Shown here: positions 8,688 to 19,254 of the stretch, one piece after another | How the letters are laid out: every line of letters starts with the position of its first letter | How positions within the stretch are numbered: the first letter of the stretch is position 1 | Position numbers and translations under genes: made by a program | Notes under the pieces: generated by a model | Told to the model about the DNA's origin: nothing | Database searches by the model: none | What the model saw: only the letters and a program-made list of their open reading frames with translations | Origin: Ulvibacterium marinum | GTDB lineage: Bacteria > Bacteroidota > Bacteroidia > Flavobacteriales > Flavobacteriaceae | DNA: 64,000 nt | NCBI RefSeq assembly: GCF_003626755.1 | Contig: NZ_RBCJ01000001.1 | Span: 248,001 to 312,000, forward strand | Direction: 5' to 3'

Positions 8688-9953
8688 ATGAGTCAGAACA
8701 AATTTCGAAACCGGTTTCCATCTATCCCGATATTTTTTTTGCTGATTTTCATTCTATCATTGGGAATATATCTCTATTTCAGGACATCTTTATTATCAAA
8801 ATCCAATTACCAGGAAATAAAGCCCCTTGCCACACATTCCAATGGCCAAAACTATGTGGGTTCCGAGGCATGTAAGGAATGTCATGCGGATATCTACAAA
8901 ACACATTTGGAAACTACCCATTACCAAAGTTCATCCTTGGCCGGTCCCACTTCCGTAAAAGGGAGCTTTAAAGAAGGCAAAAATCTGTACCGATTAAACG
9001 ATAGTATTCAATTCAAAATGCTCTTGGAAGATTCAGGAATATATCAAGAGGCCTGGAACACAAATGCCCAAGAAAAGATTTCCAGGTCCAAAATTGATGT
9101 GGTTATCGGTTCAGGAACCAAGGGACAATCCTATCTATCATGGGATGATGATAAACTATACCAACTACAGGTTTCTTATTTTAACCCCACTGACAGTTGG
9201 ACCAACAGTCCCGGTATTCCAATGGAACTAATGGAACAAGGCCGTCCCGCTAATGCCAAATGTTTGGAATGCCATACTACATTTGCAAAAAACACGGCTT
9301 TATATGGTATGGGCAATTCTTATGATAAATCCCAAATTATTTATGGTATCGATTGTGAACGTTGTCACGGGCCTTCAAGGAAACATGTAACTTTTCACAA
9401 AAACAACCCCGAAATGAGTGAAGCCAGATTTGTTGTAAGTCATGATACCCTATCCCAACTACAACGTTTGGATGCATGCGCATTATGCCATTCCGGAGTT
9501 AGGATGGACATACAGCCTGCCTTTCTTTTTTTGACCGGGGATAAACTAACGGACTATTCCCTTCCAGATTCAAATGTAAAAGATTTGAAAGAGGTAGACG
9601 TGCATGGCAACCAATATGATCTTTTAAGGGCCAGTAAGTGTTTTAAGGAGACAGAGCGCATGGATTGTACTAGTTGTCATAACCCCCATAAGAGTGAAAG
9701 AGGGAATGTCCTATCCTTTAATAAAAAATGCATGGAGTGTCACTCCATGAACTCCGTTTTCTGCAATGTTGATTCCTCGCTTTCGAATCAGAAAAATACG
9801 AATTGCATCGCCTGCCATATGCCGCTTGTCCCATCCAAATCCATGTTTATGCAAATAGGCCAAGACAGTCTAAAAGTTCCTGTAAAGGTACGAACACATT
9901 TAATTGATATCTATGCCCAATCCTCTTCCGAAACTACTGACGCAAAAATGTAA
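8688..9953 (+). CDS. Membrane-anchored seven-haem cytochrome c
   Basis: A 421-residue protein with one N-terminal hydrophobic helix (about residues 13-31, no clear cleavage site) and seven C-x-x-C-H haem motifs whose first Cys are at residues 62, 192, 223, 264, 327, 348 and 373. The last motif is followed by M-P-L-V-P-S-K-S-M. The uneven spacing resembles the cytochrome c554/NrfA-like multihaem fold, but the first haem stands alone before a long haem-free stretch. It probably sits in the periplasm, anchored to the inner membrane, and moves electrons. It is divergent from the sulfatase and 137 bases upstream of a CRTAC1-like lipoprotein on the same strand, a neighbourhood seen repeatedly in Bacteroidota. 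Electron donor and acceptor are unknown. Confidence 0.88.
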   Translation: MSQNKFRNRFPSIPIFFLLIFILSLGIYLYFRTSLLSKSNYQEIKPLATHSNGQNYVGSEACKECHADIYKTHLETTHYQSSSLAGPTSVKGSFKEGKNLYRLNDSIQFKMLLEDSGIYQEAWNTNAQEKISRSKIDVVIGSGTKGQSYLSWDDDKLYQLQVSYFNPTDSWTNSPGIPMELMEQGRPANAKCLECHTTFAKNTALYGMGNSYDKSQIIYGIDCERCHGPSRKHVTFHKNNPEMSEARFVVSHDTLSQLQRLDACALCHSGVRMDIQPAFLFLTGDKLTDYSLPDSNVKDLKEVDVHGNQYDLLRASKCFKETERMDCTSCHNPHKSERGNVLSFNKKCMECHSMNSVFCNVDSSLSNQKNTNCIACHMPLVPSKSMFMQIGQDSLKVPVKVRTHLIDIYAQSSSETTDAKM

Positions 9954-10090
9954 AGAACTACTTTTAGTTTCGGTATTTTTTTGTCAGGTTCTACCTGTAT
10001 TTTAACTTTTAAAAATCATCAGAAAACCCATTGGTATTGCCTTTTCCATGTTACAAATTCAGTACCTTAGAGACTGCAAAAAAATTGCAT

Positions 10091-13000
10091 ATGTTTAAAA
10101 ATGTATTGGGTATATTGTTGTGGATTTTACTATTTGCGGGGTGCTCCAAAGATCAATCCTCACCACTAAGATTCGTTCATTTGGATTCCGCCGCAACAGG
10201 CATAACTTTCGCTAATCAGATTACCGAGAATGATAGTATTAACGTGGTAAACTTCCAATACTGCTACAATGGAGGCGGAGTGGGCATTGGTGATTTTGAC
10301 CAAAATGGTCTTCCTGACATTGTATTTTCCGGAAACCAGGTTTCCTCAAAAATCTATTTGAACCAAGGTGCCCTAACCTTTACGGATATTTCGGAGGAAG
10401 CAAATTTCAGGACCTCCTCCTGGGTGACCGGAGTGTCCATAGTTGATATTAACTCCGATGGGTTGGACGACATCTATCTAAATGTTGGTGGAGCAGACTG
10501 CCAAAATAATTGCAACAATCTTCTATTTATAAATCAAGGAGTACAGGCTAATGGAATTCCCACCTTTACTGAAGAGGCAAAGGCCTATGGATTGGATGAT
10601 GGCAATTACTCACAACAGGCCGTGTTCTTTGACTTTGACCATGACGGAGACCTGGATGTTTATATAGCGCACAACGGCAATTCCAATATTGACAAAAACA
10701 ATCCATTTCCGAAACAGTATCTACCGCCCCATCTAAAGGATTTTCTGCTTCGAAATGATACCAAACCAAGTATTTCACATCCGGTATTCACCAATGTATC
10801 CGACAGTGTTGGTATTACGCATAGCGGTTTTGGCCTGGGTTTGGGCATAAACGATTTTAACAAGGATGGGTTGACGGACATCTACGTGGCCAACGATTTT
10901 ATCACGGAGGATCTCCTTTATATTCAACAGATTCATCCGGATAGCACAATGCCCTTTTTCCTGGAAAAGAGCAAGGAATTTCTAGGTCATGAAACTTACA
11001 ACTCCATGGGCATGGATTTCAATGACCTGAACAATGACAGCCGCCCGGACATCCTGGTTGTGGATATGTTACCAAAAGACTATGAACGGCACAAGAAAAT
11101 GCTGGGAATGATGAATTATGAAAAATATCTTCTTTCATTAAAAAACGACTACAGCGCCCAGTATGTGCGTAATACCTTGCAGATGAATAACGGCCAATTA
11201 CACGGAAAAACTATTAAATCCAGTGAAATTGGTTTTCTTAAGGGAATAGCCAGCACAGATTGGAGTTGGGCTCCCCTAATGCTGGATTTGGACAACGATT
11301 CTGACAAGGATATCTATATCTCCAACGGATATGTAAAGGATGTGGCAGACTTGGATTACATCAATTATTCCGGTTTAAACAATATGTTCGGTACCACGGA
11401 AGAACGCATAGCCAAACAAATTGAGTTTGCCAATAATCTGGATAGCATCTATTTACCCAATTTCATTTATGAAAACAAGGAATCGGCAGGGTTCTCCGAT
11501 GTTTCTTCCAGCTGGATTTCAGAAAAGCCTTCATATTCCAATGGGGTAGCCTATGCCGATTTGGATCTTGATGGGGATTTGGATCTGGTGGTCAACAATA
11601 TTAACGAAGCGGCCTTTGTACTGGAAAATAAGACTTCGGATAATTTCAATACACATTTTTTTCGGTTACGGCTAGAAGGGAACCTAAAAAACATCCATGG
11701 CATCGGATCTCAAATAACCCTTTGGGACCAAGGCAAGGCACAATATCAATTTCAATCGGTTATTCGAGGATATTTATCTTCCATGGAACCTATTTTACAT
11801 TTTGGGGTAAAGGACACCCTTATAGACTCACTGCAAATTGTATGGCCCAATGGGAAAGTCCAAATGATGCGAAATCTTCCAGCCGATCAAACGTTGACAC
11901 TTAGTATAAAAAGTGCCAAAGCGAATCCCGTTCCCGATAGTGGAAGTGAGCTTTTGTTCAAAACCAATGAAGGACTATTGGAGCATACCCACTCCGAAAA
12001 TAGCTTCAACGAATTTGACCGGCAACGTTTACTTGTGCGCCAGTACTCCAGACAGGGGCCCTGCCTAGCAGTTGGTAATTTGGATGGTAAGCCCGGAGAT
12101 GAATTGTTTATAGGGGGAAGTACCGGCCAGTCCGGAACCATTTGGTCACAGGATAAATCAGGCTCTTATCAAGTAACCCAGGAATTGGATTCCCAATATG
12201 AGGATTCCGATGCTGCTTTTGTGGATATTGACGGAGACGGTGATTTAGATTTATACGTTACTAGCGGGGGCACGGAGTTTGGACAGGTTTCCCAAAACTA
12301 TTTAGATCGATTGTATCTTAACAATGGCCAGGGGCAATTGGAAAAAACTGAAAAATTGCTTCCAGAAATTTTGGAAAGCACTCATTTCGTTAGGCCGTTT
12401 GATTTTGATCATGACGGGGACATAGATTTCTTTGTAGGATCAAGAAATGTTCCCGATAAGTATCCGGAGACTCCCAAGAGTCGTTTGTTGATCAATGAAA
12501 ATGGAACAATGGTAGAAGCCAAGAATGCATCTATTTCAGGGACTGGTATGATTACCGATGCCCAATGGGTAGATGTGGACGGTGATGATTGGGAAGATTT
12601 GGTTTTGGTAGGCGAATGGATGCCAATTACCATATTTAAAAATGACGCAGGTAACTTAAGACCAATGGACCCCTCGTTTACCAGTGGAAAGAACAAATCA
12701 ATCAATACGGCCGGTTGGTGGAATTGTATTGTCCCCGTCGATTTTGATAATGATGGAGATATGGATTTTTTATTGGGTAATCAAGGTTTAAATGGGTTTA
12801 TGAAACCTACACAGGACAAACCGTTGTATATCTACAAAGGGGATTTCGATCAAAATGGAAGCCCTGATCCCATTATGGCGCAATACTTTGATACCGAAAA
12901 TGGACCTCGCTTATTACCCATTCATACAAGGGACGATATTGTGGCCCAATTGGTCAGCCTAAAAAAAAGGTACCTTACCTATGATGCCTTCGTAAAGGTA

Positions 13001-13429
13001 GATTTCACCAAGCTATTGAACATATCCAATCTTGAGGAGGAAACCCTACAGGCCTTTACATTTCAAAGTAGTTATATGGAAAATTTGGGAAATGGATCCT
13101 TTGACCTCTCCCCGCTTCCGGAAATTTGCCAAATTGCTCCCGTTAATGAAATTTTAGTGGATGATTTTAATGATGATGGACAGCTTGATGCGCTTTTGGT
13201 AGGAAACGATTTTTCTGGAGAGACCCTGTATGGAAAAGCGGACGCACTCACCGGACTGTTCTTAAAAGGAGACAAAAACCACGGTTTTATACCTATCTCA
13301 AGTTCTGATTCCGGTTTTTATATTCCCGGACAATCCCATCATTTGGAACAATTCATGGATAAGGAGGGACATCCTTGGATTATAGCCACACAGAATAATG
13401 AGGAGGCAAAAATCTTTTCTTGGAGGTAG
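10091..13429 (+). CDS. CRTAC1/ASPIC-UnbV FG-GAP repeat lipoprotein
   Basis: A 1112-residue surface lipoprotein. The start at 10091 gives a signal peptide with lipobox F-A-G-C (Cys18); an earlier in-frame ATG 20 codons upstream gives no better leader. The body carries at least a dozen FG-GAP/VCBS repeats with calcium-loop signatures such as D-F-D-H-D-G-D-L-D, D-I-D-G-D-G-D-L-D and D-F-D-N-D-G-D-M-D, forming one or two beta-propellers. Between the two blocks lies an ASPIC/UnbV domain (around H-G-I-G-S-Q-I-T and H-F-G-V through I-V-W-P-N-G-K). Such proteins are thought to act in adhesion or binding, some with SusCD-like systems. It directly follows the seven-haem cytochrome gene and may be cotranscribed. 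Confidence 0.9.
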   Translation: MFKNVLGILLWILLFAGCSKDQSSPLRFVHLDSAATGITFANQITENDSINVVNFQYCYNGGGVGIGDFDQNGLPDIVFSGNQVSSKIYLNQGALTFTDISEEANFRTSSWVTGVSIVDINSDGLDDIYLNVGGADCQNNCNNLLFINQGVQANGIPTFTEEAKAYGLDDGNYSQQAVFFDFDHDGDLDVYIAHNGNSNIDKNNPFPKQYLPPHLKDFLLRNDTKPSISHPVFTNVSDSVGITHSGFGLGLGINDFNKDGLTDIYVANDFITEDLLYIQQIHPDSTMPFFLEKSKEFLGHETYNSMGMDFNDLNNDSRPDILVVDMLPKDYERHKKMLGMMNYEKYLLSLKNDYSAQYVRNTLQMNNGQLHGKTIKSSEIGFLKGIASTDWSWAPLMLDLDNDSDKDIYISNGYVKDVADLDYINYSGLNNMFGTTEERIAKQIEFANNLDSIYLPNFIYENKESAGFSDVSSSWISEKPSYSNGVAYADLDLDGDLDLVVNNINEAAFVLENKTSDNFNTHFFRLRLEGNLKNIHGIGSQITLWDQGKAQYQFQSVIRGYLSSMEPILHFGVKDTLIDSLQIVWPNGKVQMMRNLPADQTLTLSIKSAKANPVPDSGSELLFKTNEGLLEHTHSENSFNEFDRQRLLVRQYSRQGPCLAVGNLDGKPGDELFIGGSTGQSGTIWSQDKSGSYQVTQELDSQYEDSDAAFVDIDGDGDLDLYVTSGGTEFGQVSQNYLDRLYLNNGQGQLEKTEKLLPEILESTHFVRPFDFDHDGDIDFFVGSRNVPDKYPETPKSRLLINENGTMVEAKNASISGTGMITDAQWVDVDGDDWEDLVLVGEWMPITIFKNDAGNLRPMDPSFTSGKNKSINTAGWWNCIVPVDFDNDGDMDFLLGNQGLNGFMKPTQDKPLYIYKGDFDQNGSPDPIMAQYFDTENGPRLLPIHTRDDIVAQLVSLKKRYLTYDAFVKVDFTKLLNISNLEEETLQAFTFQSSYMENLGNGSFDLSPLPEICQIAPVNEILVDDFNDDGQLDALLVGNDFSGETLYGKADALTGLFLKGDKNHGFIPISSSDSGFYIPGQSHHLEQFMDKEGHPWIIATQNNEEAKIFSWR

Positions 13430-13743
13430 CGCGACAACCATGAGGCATCAAAAACAGATCGCCTTAATAAATATACATTTCCCTGAAACTAATTTCACTT
13501 AGTGCCCAAACCCAAAATTATTTCAGGAAACAAAATGGTTTCAGAAAATGATGCAAATTGCTATTCCAAGAAATAAATTTAACCTCAGGATATTCTAGGT
13601 TTTATAATCCATTCCTTCCTTGAGGTAAAAATTCATTGCGTACTATCGAAGGGTTACCTGTTCATAGAAAAAAAGAGAGGATAATAGGTTCTATTATCCT
13701 CTCTAAAAATCACTTATAATAAAACTAACTCAAAAAATTCTCA
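13430..13743. other. Intergenic region between convergent genes
   Basis: This 314-base stretch separates the CRTAC1-like gene (plus) from the end of susD (minus). It holds the minus-strand terminator at 13668-13704. I see no gene, and no hairpin with a U-run for the plus-strand gene. Confidence 0.6.
13668..13704 (-). terminator. Intrinsic terminator of the first susCD operon
   Basis: On the minus strand a perfect 14-base stem (arms 13704-13691 and 13687-13674) with a 3-base loop is followed by seven U (13674-13668). It begins 40 bases after the susD stop. There is no U-run on the plus side, so it acts for the minus-strand operon. Confidence 0.85.
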
Positions 13744-15288
13744 TTAATATCCAGGATTCTGATCAGCATTGGTCAAATCCGGATTACCGTCGATTTCATT
13801 TTGTGGGATAGGCAAAAATTCATGTTTGCCAGTTTGGTAGTTCTCCAATACCTGGGATGCCAAGCCCCATCGTTGTAAATCAAAGTAGCGCACCTGTTCA
13901 CCCGCCAGTTCCACAGCGCGTTCGTGCACTATAGCATCAAAAACCTCTTGTTGTGAGCCAACAGGGTACCCTCTGGAATCCATTTCGGCGGTGCCATAAT
14001 TAGGCATGCCAACCCTATCCCTAACTTGGTTAAGCAAAGAAATTGCCGCACCTTGGTTCCCTAATTCATTCTCTGCTTCGGCCCACATCAATAGTACATC
14101 CGCATACCTAATAACCCTAAAGTTAATTCCACTATACTCAAACCCGTCCGTGGTTCGCGTATCCAAATTTTGATACTTACGCCATGCGGGTGAGGCAATG
14201 GTAAATACCAAAGGGAGATTTCCATCGGCATCGGGATCTCCAAATGCGACCGGACCGTTTATGGGCAATTCTGAATCTGGGGGAAAAGTTTGGCCTCCAA
14301 ATACACTTCCGTTACTGTAGAAATAGGCATCAAAGCGTGGGTCATCGTCTTCGTATTCTGCCAGTAAAGTTGGCCTAGCAATGATATTGGCAAAATTCAA
14401 GGGGGAATACTCAATACCCCGGAAGGTACTCTCGCGAACTCCATTACCCGTGGCATTCCACTGATCGCCACCAATTTCCTGACTATAGTTTACCTCAAAT
14501 ATGGATTCCGAGTTAAACTCACCGGCAATATTCCCATTGTCTCGAGGTTCAACCCCCACTATGGTATAGCCTTGGATAGCCTCAAATTCGGCCTTAGCCT
14601 CTGCCCACTGGCCTCTAAACAAATGGGCCTTTCCCTTAAGGGCTTGCGCCGCACCTCTAGTGGCTCTTCCTTGAGGCGTACTGCCCACTTCGGGCAAATT
14701 GGCCACTGCGAAGGCCAAATCCTCAAAAATAAGATTATACACCTCTTCTTGAGTCGCCTTTGGCACCCCTCCCGTCTCAGAGGCAGTCGTTGAAGTAGGG
14801 CGTGGAATACCTCCCCAAAGATTGGTCAACTTAAAGTAATACAACGCCCTTAAAAAACGTACTTCTCCCAAACGTTGGTTAACTTCACCTTCCGGCACGT
14901 TCTGAATCAATCCTTCCTCGGCAGCCTCAATCACAAAGTTGCAGCTATTGATTCCTCTATAGGCGGCCGTCCAAAAAGTAAAAAACTCCCCTAAGGAAGG
15001 ATCAAAGGTATAGTCCATAAAAGCTTTTAGCCCTCCTTGAAGCGCATCCGTCCCCAAATTCTCCTGGGATAAATTATCGAATAGGAAGAACGCAATACGA
15101 CCGTACATCCCTTGGGATTGCAAAAAAGAATATGCTCCATTAACGGCAGATTGCAATTCTCCAGAGTTCTGGAAAAAAGTTTCGGGTACAATTACGTTGG
15201 GATCTAGAAGTTCCAACTCCTCTTCCTTACAGCTCACCATACTCAGGAATACTGCTGCAAATGTTAAAATGATTTTCTTTGTCTTCAT
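13744..15288 (-). CDS. SusD/RagB family nutrient-binding outer-membrane lipoprotein
   Basis: A 514-residue SusD-like protein. The signal peptide ends in S-M-V-S-C, and the lipidated Cys is followed by K-E-E-E-L-E, an acidic stretch consistent with the lipoprotein export signal for surface display in flavobacteria. The TPR-rich N-terminal half (R-A-L-Y-Y-F-K-L-T-N-L-W-G-G-I-P) and the C-terminal pieces A-D-V-L-L-M-W-A-E-A-E-N-E and final N-P-G-Y are hallmarks. It caps the SusC channel encoded 11 bases upstream and binds the incoming glycan or oligomer. An intrinsic terminator follows. The ligand cannot be predicted; no glycoside hydrolase lies in this operon. Confidence 0.95.
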   Translation of the reverse strand: MKTKKIILTFAAVFLSMVSCKEEELELLDPNVIVPETFFQNSGELQSAVNGAYSFLQSQGMYGRIAFFLFDNLSQENLGTDALQGGLKAFMDYTFDPSLGEFFTFWTAAYRGINSCNFVIEAAEEGLIQNVPEGEVNQRLGEVRFLRALYYFKLTNLWGGIPRPTSTTASETGGVPKATQEEVYNLIFEDLAFAVANLPEVGSTPQGRATRGAAQALKGKAHLFRGQWAEAKAEFEAIQGYTIVGVEPRDNGNIAGEFNSESIFEVNYSQEIGGDQWNATGNGVRESTFRGIEYSPLNFANIIARPTLLAEYEDDDPRFDAYFYSNGSVFGGQTFPPDSELPINGPVAFGDPDADGNLPLVFTIASPAWRKYQNLDTRTTDGFEYSGINFRVIRYADVLLMWAEAENELGNQGAAISLLNQVRDRVGMPNYGTAEMDSRGYPVGSQQEVFDAIVHERAVELAGEQVRYFDLQRWGLASQVLENYQTGKHEFLPIPQNEIDGNPDLTNADQNPGY

Positions 15289-15299
15289 CTCTATTTTTT

Positions 15300-18200
15300 T
15301 TAAAAATCTATTTGTAGTCCTGCTAAAACGGTCCTTGGCTGTGGGAAACGGCCCTGGTCCAATCCGACGGAGTTAACGTTAGTACCATTGGCAGAAACAT
15401 TATTGTTGGCATCGGCCAGAAGAGGAACAATTTCTGGGTCATAGCCGGAATAGTCCGTGAAGGTAATTAAATTCTGACCGCTTATATAAAAACGCAATCT
15501 ACTAATGGAACCATTGGCAAAGTTGCTCAACACTTTACTTGGTAAGGTGTAGCCAAGGGTCATCTGCCGTACTCGGGTAAAAGAACCATCCTCTATAAAC
15601 CGGTCGGATACCTGTTCATTCCCCGTAAATCCAGGGGTAGCTTTGGGAATGGTTTGGGAAGGGTTGGTCGGCGACCAACGATCCAAGACCACCGTACTCA
15701 TATTAAAGAGTCGTGCTTGTTGCTCCAAAGTAAGGCGGAAACCGTTATAAATTTCTTTACCGTACTCCCCAACTAGGAAAACAGAGAAATCCAAGTTTTT
15801 ATATTTGAAATTGAAGTCAGCCCCCAACTGCAAATCCGGATTGGGATTACCGATAACCACCCGGTCATCTGCATTGATGGCTCCGTCGTTGTTGGTATCC
15901 ACATAACGAATGTTACCCGGTTCAGCATTGTTTTGGGTCGCATGGGCATCTACTTCCGCTTGGTTTTGGAAAATACCATCAGTTCGCAATCCAAAGAAGT
16001 GGAAGGGTGCCTCCCCCTCAGTAAGCCGGGTATGAAACTGCTGGAACCAATTACCCTGAAAAATGGCATCCACACTACCCAAGGAGGTTACTTCTTGGTT
16101 TAGGGCGACAAAGGCATTGAAGTTGGCCCCCCATGTAAAGTCCCCTTCAAAGTCCTTATAGCCTATGGTAAATTCTAGACCTGTGAGCTCAGTTCCACCT
16201 ACGTTTTGGAACTGCGTGGCATCTGTAGCTCCCAAGGAACTGGGTAGCGGCACACTAACCAAGAGCCCATCACTTTCATTTCTGAAGTACTCTCCGGTTA
16301 TAGTCAAGGCGTTGTTGAAGAAGGCCACATCCGCACCAATGTTCAAGGAGGTCAATTCCTCCCATTGCAATTGCTCGTTGGGTATCCTTGCCGGCCGTGT
16401 ACCACTTACCAAGGTACCATCAATCACGTAGTTAAAGTCGGTCAACAATCCAGTCTGAAACTGATAATTTCCAATATTGTTGTTTCCGGTAATTCCCCAG
16501 CTCGCCCTCAGTTTCAAGGCAGATAGATTCTCACTATCTTGTAGGAAGGGGAGGTTTGCTAAATTGACCGCTCCGGATACCGAGGGGAAATAGCCCCATT
16601 GATTCCCTGGCGCAAACCGTGAAGATCCATCCGCCCGTAAGGTACCGCTTAAAAAGAACGTACGATCAAAATCATAACCAATTCTTCCAAATACGGATTG
16701 AAGATTATTCTCATTCTCGGAACTGGTCAAGTTCTCTACCTCATTGGGATTTAGGTTCTCCACATTATCCGTTAAAGGATTAATGGTAAAGGCATCAATC
16801 CGATCAAAGACTGTTCGGTTACGCTCATAACCCGCCAAGACATCCAAATTGTGTTTATCGTTAATGGTCGTATTGTAGTTAAGTGTATTGGTGACCACCG
16901 TACTCAGATTTCTTTGTCTGTTATCCCGGGTCTCCGAAAACAATCGTGTTCTTGAGCCCGTAGGAATGGAAGGTTCAAAATTGTCCTGATTGGTAAAGGA
17001 ATGGTCCAACCCAATGGTCAATTTATAGGTTAAGCCCGGTATGATTTCATAACTACCGAAAACCGATCCAACTATACTCGTCTGGGATGTCAGAAACTCC
17101 CCATTTTCCCTAAGCCGTACCGGGTTTTCAATGTCCTGACCGTTAAAGGAAGTGGTAATTTCCGAATAGAAATTGGTCTCCTCATCAAAAACAGGTCGTG
17201 TTGGGTCAAAACGAGTGGCATTGCCCAAAATAGTGCCCCCATCACCCCCAAATCTTCTGGATATTCCTAAATTCAAAGTTTGCCCCATGGTAATCTTATC
17301 GCTTAGGTCTATACTGGTATTGAGACCTACGGAATATCGATCAAACTGGGATTCTATCAAAGCCCCTTCTTGTTGTAAGTATCCTAAGCGGACACTATAG
17401 GTAGCCGTTTCACTTCCCCCGGAAGCTTCAATATCATAATTCTGCCAAAGCCCGGTCCTCAAGATTTCGTCCTGATAATCCGTACTTACCGCTGGATCAA
17501 AATTACCAGGTTGCAATCCAGGATAAATTTGGTTCCCTGGCACCACTGGATCTGCGTCATAAGCCTCGGAGGCGTATTGTCGGTACTGATCGGCATTGAG
17601 CACATCCAAGGTTTTGGGAATAGTGGAAAGACCCGCATATGTACTGGCCCTAAAACTGGTTCTTCCCTTTTTACCTCCTTTGGTCTTGATCAAGACCACG
17701 CCGTTGGAAGCTCTAGATCCATAAATCGCAGCACTAGAGGCATCCTTCAGGATGTCTACCGATTCAATGGCTTCTGCAGGTATGTTGTTCAAGTTAGTAG
17801 TAGGCACCCCGTCTACTATAAACAAGGGTTGATTGTTTCCAAAGGTTCCCAATCCCCGAATGGTTACCAATGGAGCTGCCCCTGGAGTACCCCTATTGGT
17901 TACCTGTACCCCTGCGGCTCTTCCTTGGAGCGCCTGTTCCACACCAATAGCTGGAGTTTCCACCAGGTCCTCATTGGTCACGGAAGAAATGGCATTGGTT
18001 ACGGCGGCCCTACTCTGCGTACCATATCCTACAAGTACCACTTCATCCAATTCGCTGGCATCTTCCTGAAGCGTTACATTTATTGTAGCCTGTCCATTGA
18101 CAGGTATTTCCTGAGTAGCATAGCCTATGTAACTTATAACCAAAGTAGCACCGCTATCCACATTTATGGTATAGTTACCGTCAAAATCGGTTTGGGTACC

Positions 18201-18440
18201 ATTGGTGGTGCCTTTTTCCACAATACTTGCCCCAGGTAATGGTGCTCCTGTATCATCGGTTACCGTACCTGACACTGAAGATTGAAATACTGCAGTTTTG
18301 GGATTGTCCAAATTTTCTGTCTCGCTGGCCAAGGCCACCTGAAGGCCCAGAAAAAGCAGTAGGGATAATAGCCCCGATTTGAGAAAATCATGGTTTCTCG
18401 CCTGCGGCCATAAAAAATGTTTCATGTGTTTTTGCGTCAT
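15300..18440 (-). CDS. SusC/RagA TonB-linked outer-membrane transporter
   Basis: A 1046-residue TonB-dependent outer-membrane channel. A long signal region (start 18440, or the second ATG at 18425) leads to a carboxypeptidase-regulatory-like domain (G-T-V-T-D-D-T-G-A-P-L-P-G-A-S, about residues 57-130). The TonB box/plug region follows (V-V-L-V-G-Y-G-T-Q-S; S-V-D-I-L-K-D-A-S-S-A-A-I-Y-G-S-R), then a 22-strand-type beta-barrel ending in F as the outer-membrane assembly signal. It imports the compound captured by the SusD partner, powered by TonB. It shares only family-level similarity with the second SusC at 48032-51010, so the two probably have different substrates. Upstream on the minus strand is an 814-base gap holding a possible promoter. 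Confidence 0.95.
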   Translation of the reverse strand: MTQKHMKHFLWPQARNHDFLKSGLLSLLLFLGLQVALASETENLDNPKTAVFQSSVSGTVTDDTGAPLPGASIVEKGTTNGTQTDFDGNYTINVDSGATLVISYIGYATQEIPVNGQATINVTLQEDASELDEVVLVGYGTQSRAAVTNAISSVTNEDLVETPAIGVEQALQGRAAGVQVTNRGTPGAAPLVTIRGLGTFGNNQPLFIVDGVPTTNLNNIPAEAIESVDILKDASSAAIYGSRASNGVVLIKTKGGKKGRTSFRASTYAGLSTIPKTLDVLNADQYRQYASEAYDADPVVPGNQIYPGLQPGNFDPAVSTDYQDEILRTGLWQNYDIEASGGSETATYSVRLGYLQQEGALIESQFDRYSVGLNTSIDLSDKITMGQTLNLGISRRFGGDGGTILGNATRFDPTRPVFDEETNFYSEITTSFNGQDIENPVRLRENGEFLTSQTSIVGSVFGSYEIIPGLTYKLTIGLDHSFTNQDNFEPSIPTGSRTRLFSETRDNRQRNLSTVVTNTLNYNTTINDKHNLDVLAGYERNRTVFDRIDAFTINPLTDNVENLNPNEVENLTSSENENNLQSVFGRIGYDFDRTFFLSGTLRADGSSRFAPGNQWGYFPSVSGAVNLANLPFLQDSENLSALKLRASWGITGNNNIGNYQFQTGLLTDFNYVIDGTLVSGTRPARIPNEQLQWEELTSLNIGADVAFFNNALTITGEYFRNESDGLLVSVPLPSSLGATDATQFQNVGGTELTGLEFTIGYKDFEGDFTWGANFNAFVALNQEVTSLGSVDAIFQGNWFQQFHTRLTEGEAPFHFFGLRTDGIFQNQAEVDAHATQNNAEPGNIRYVDTNNDGAINADDRVVIGNPNPDLQLGADFNFKYKNLDFSVFLVGEYGKEIYNGFRLTLEQQARLFNMSTVVLDRWSPTNPSQTIPKATPGFTGNEQVSDRFIEDGSFTRVRQMTLGYTLPSKVLSNFANGSISRLRFYISGQNLITFTDYSGYDPEIVPLLADANNNVSANGTNVNSVGLDQGRFPQPRTVLAGLQIDF

Positions 18441-19254
18441 AATAGTTGAGTTGTTGGGTTAATTAAAACGTATTCTATTCTACCAAACCTAATAATAAGA
18501 AGGAATCAAGTTCTCCTGATTTATAAAATTATAGTAAAAAGGGATTTTTGATTTCTTGTATTTTGTCAATTGCGAATCATAAAATTACAGATCTGTTTTA
18601 TTAAAATATCCATCAAAAGAGGTTTATTTTTTTACAAATATCCCAGTTTAAGGAATAATTTCAGGTTTTAGGTCATTCCCAAGGCCAGAATGATTTTCAT
18701 GATTTTATATCATCCCATCCTCATATAATTGCATTTCTATCTACAAATAATCTCCGAAACATTGGGAAAGTATACACGAATACATTTTGCCGATTAATGA
18801 TTTTAGGTAATCCTCCGAAAACCTAATCCCAAAGAAATTGAAGGTAAAGTAGATAATCTCAGGTTGGACAAACTTCGGGTAGGTCATCTAAAGGTGGCAT
18901 CATTCCACCTCAACTCTTGCTTGGAACTATATAAATCCGTTTTCTCAATAATCAGAAGAAATTCGACGTCCATGAGCTCTGTAAAATTTTGCAAGAACTC
19001 TACAGTTATATTTTGACTTAAACAATTGTGATAGGCACCTCCTCATATAAATAATTTATTCCGATGCGGTCTTAATAATAGGGTTGAAAAATTCACGGTT
19101 ACGGAATTTTGTTGTCCTTATTAAAACTTTTGGTCATTTCTTTGGAATAACCAATTGCTATCTTCAGTGTCTCCGAACTTTACAGATGTTGGATTCCCCT
19201 AACCAATCAAACTTCATTTTTACTTACATCCTGGCATCCCCAATTTTTCCTATC
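18441..19254. other. 814-base intergenic region upstream of susC
   Basis: This is the longest gap in the window. It is AT-rich and I see no supported gene on either strand. It contains a Bacteroidota-type -7 box near 18484-18491 for susC. A small GC-rich hairpin (arms 18892-18897 and 18905-18910, 6 bp, 7-base loop) lacks a U-run. An ORF at its right edge is antisense to the symporter and not credible. Confidence 0.5.
18484..18491 (-). promoter_or_regulatory. Possible Bacteroidota -7 promoter element for susC
   Basis: On the minus strand this reads TAGGTTTG, matching the Bacteroidota -7 consensus TAnnTTTG, about 44-59 bases upstream of the two candidate susC starts. No good TTTG -33 element is found at the usual spacing (CTTG lies somewhat close), so the call is tentative. 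Confidence 0.35.

Noticed and set aside
17511-18239. 242-codon plus-strand ORF
   Set aside because: It is antisense to the well-supported SusC gene and its translation shows no domain or signal; open only because of the codon use on the other strand.
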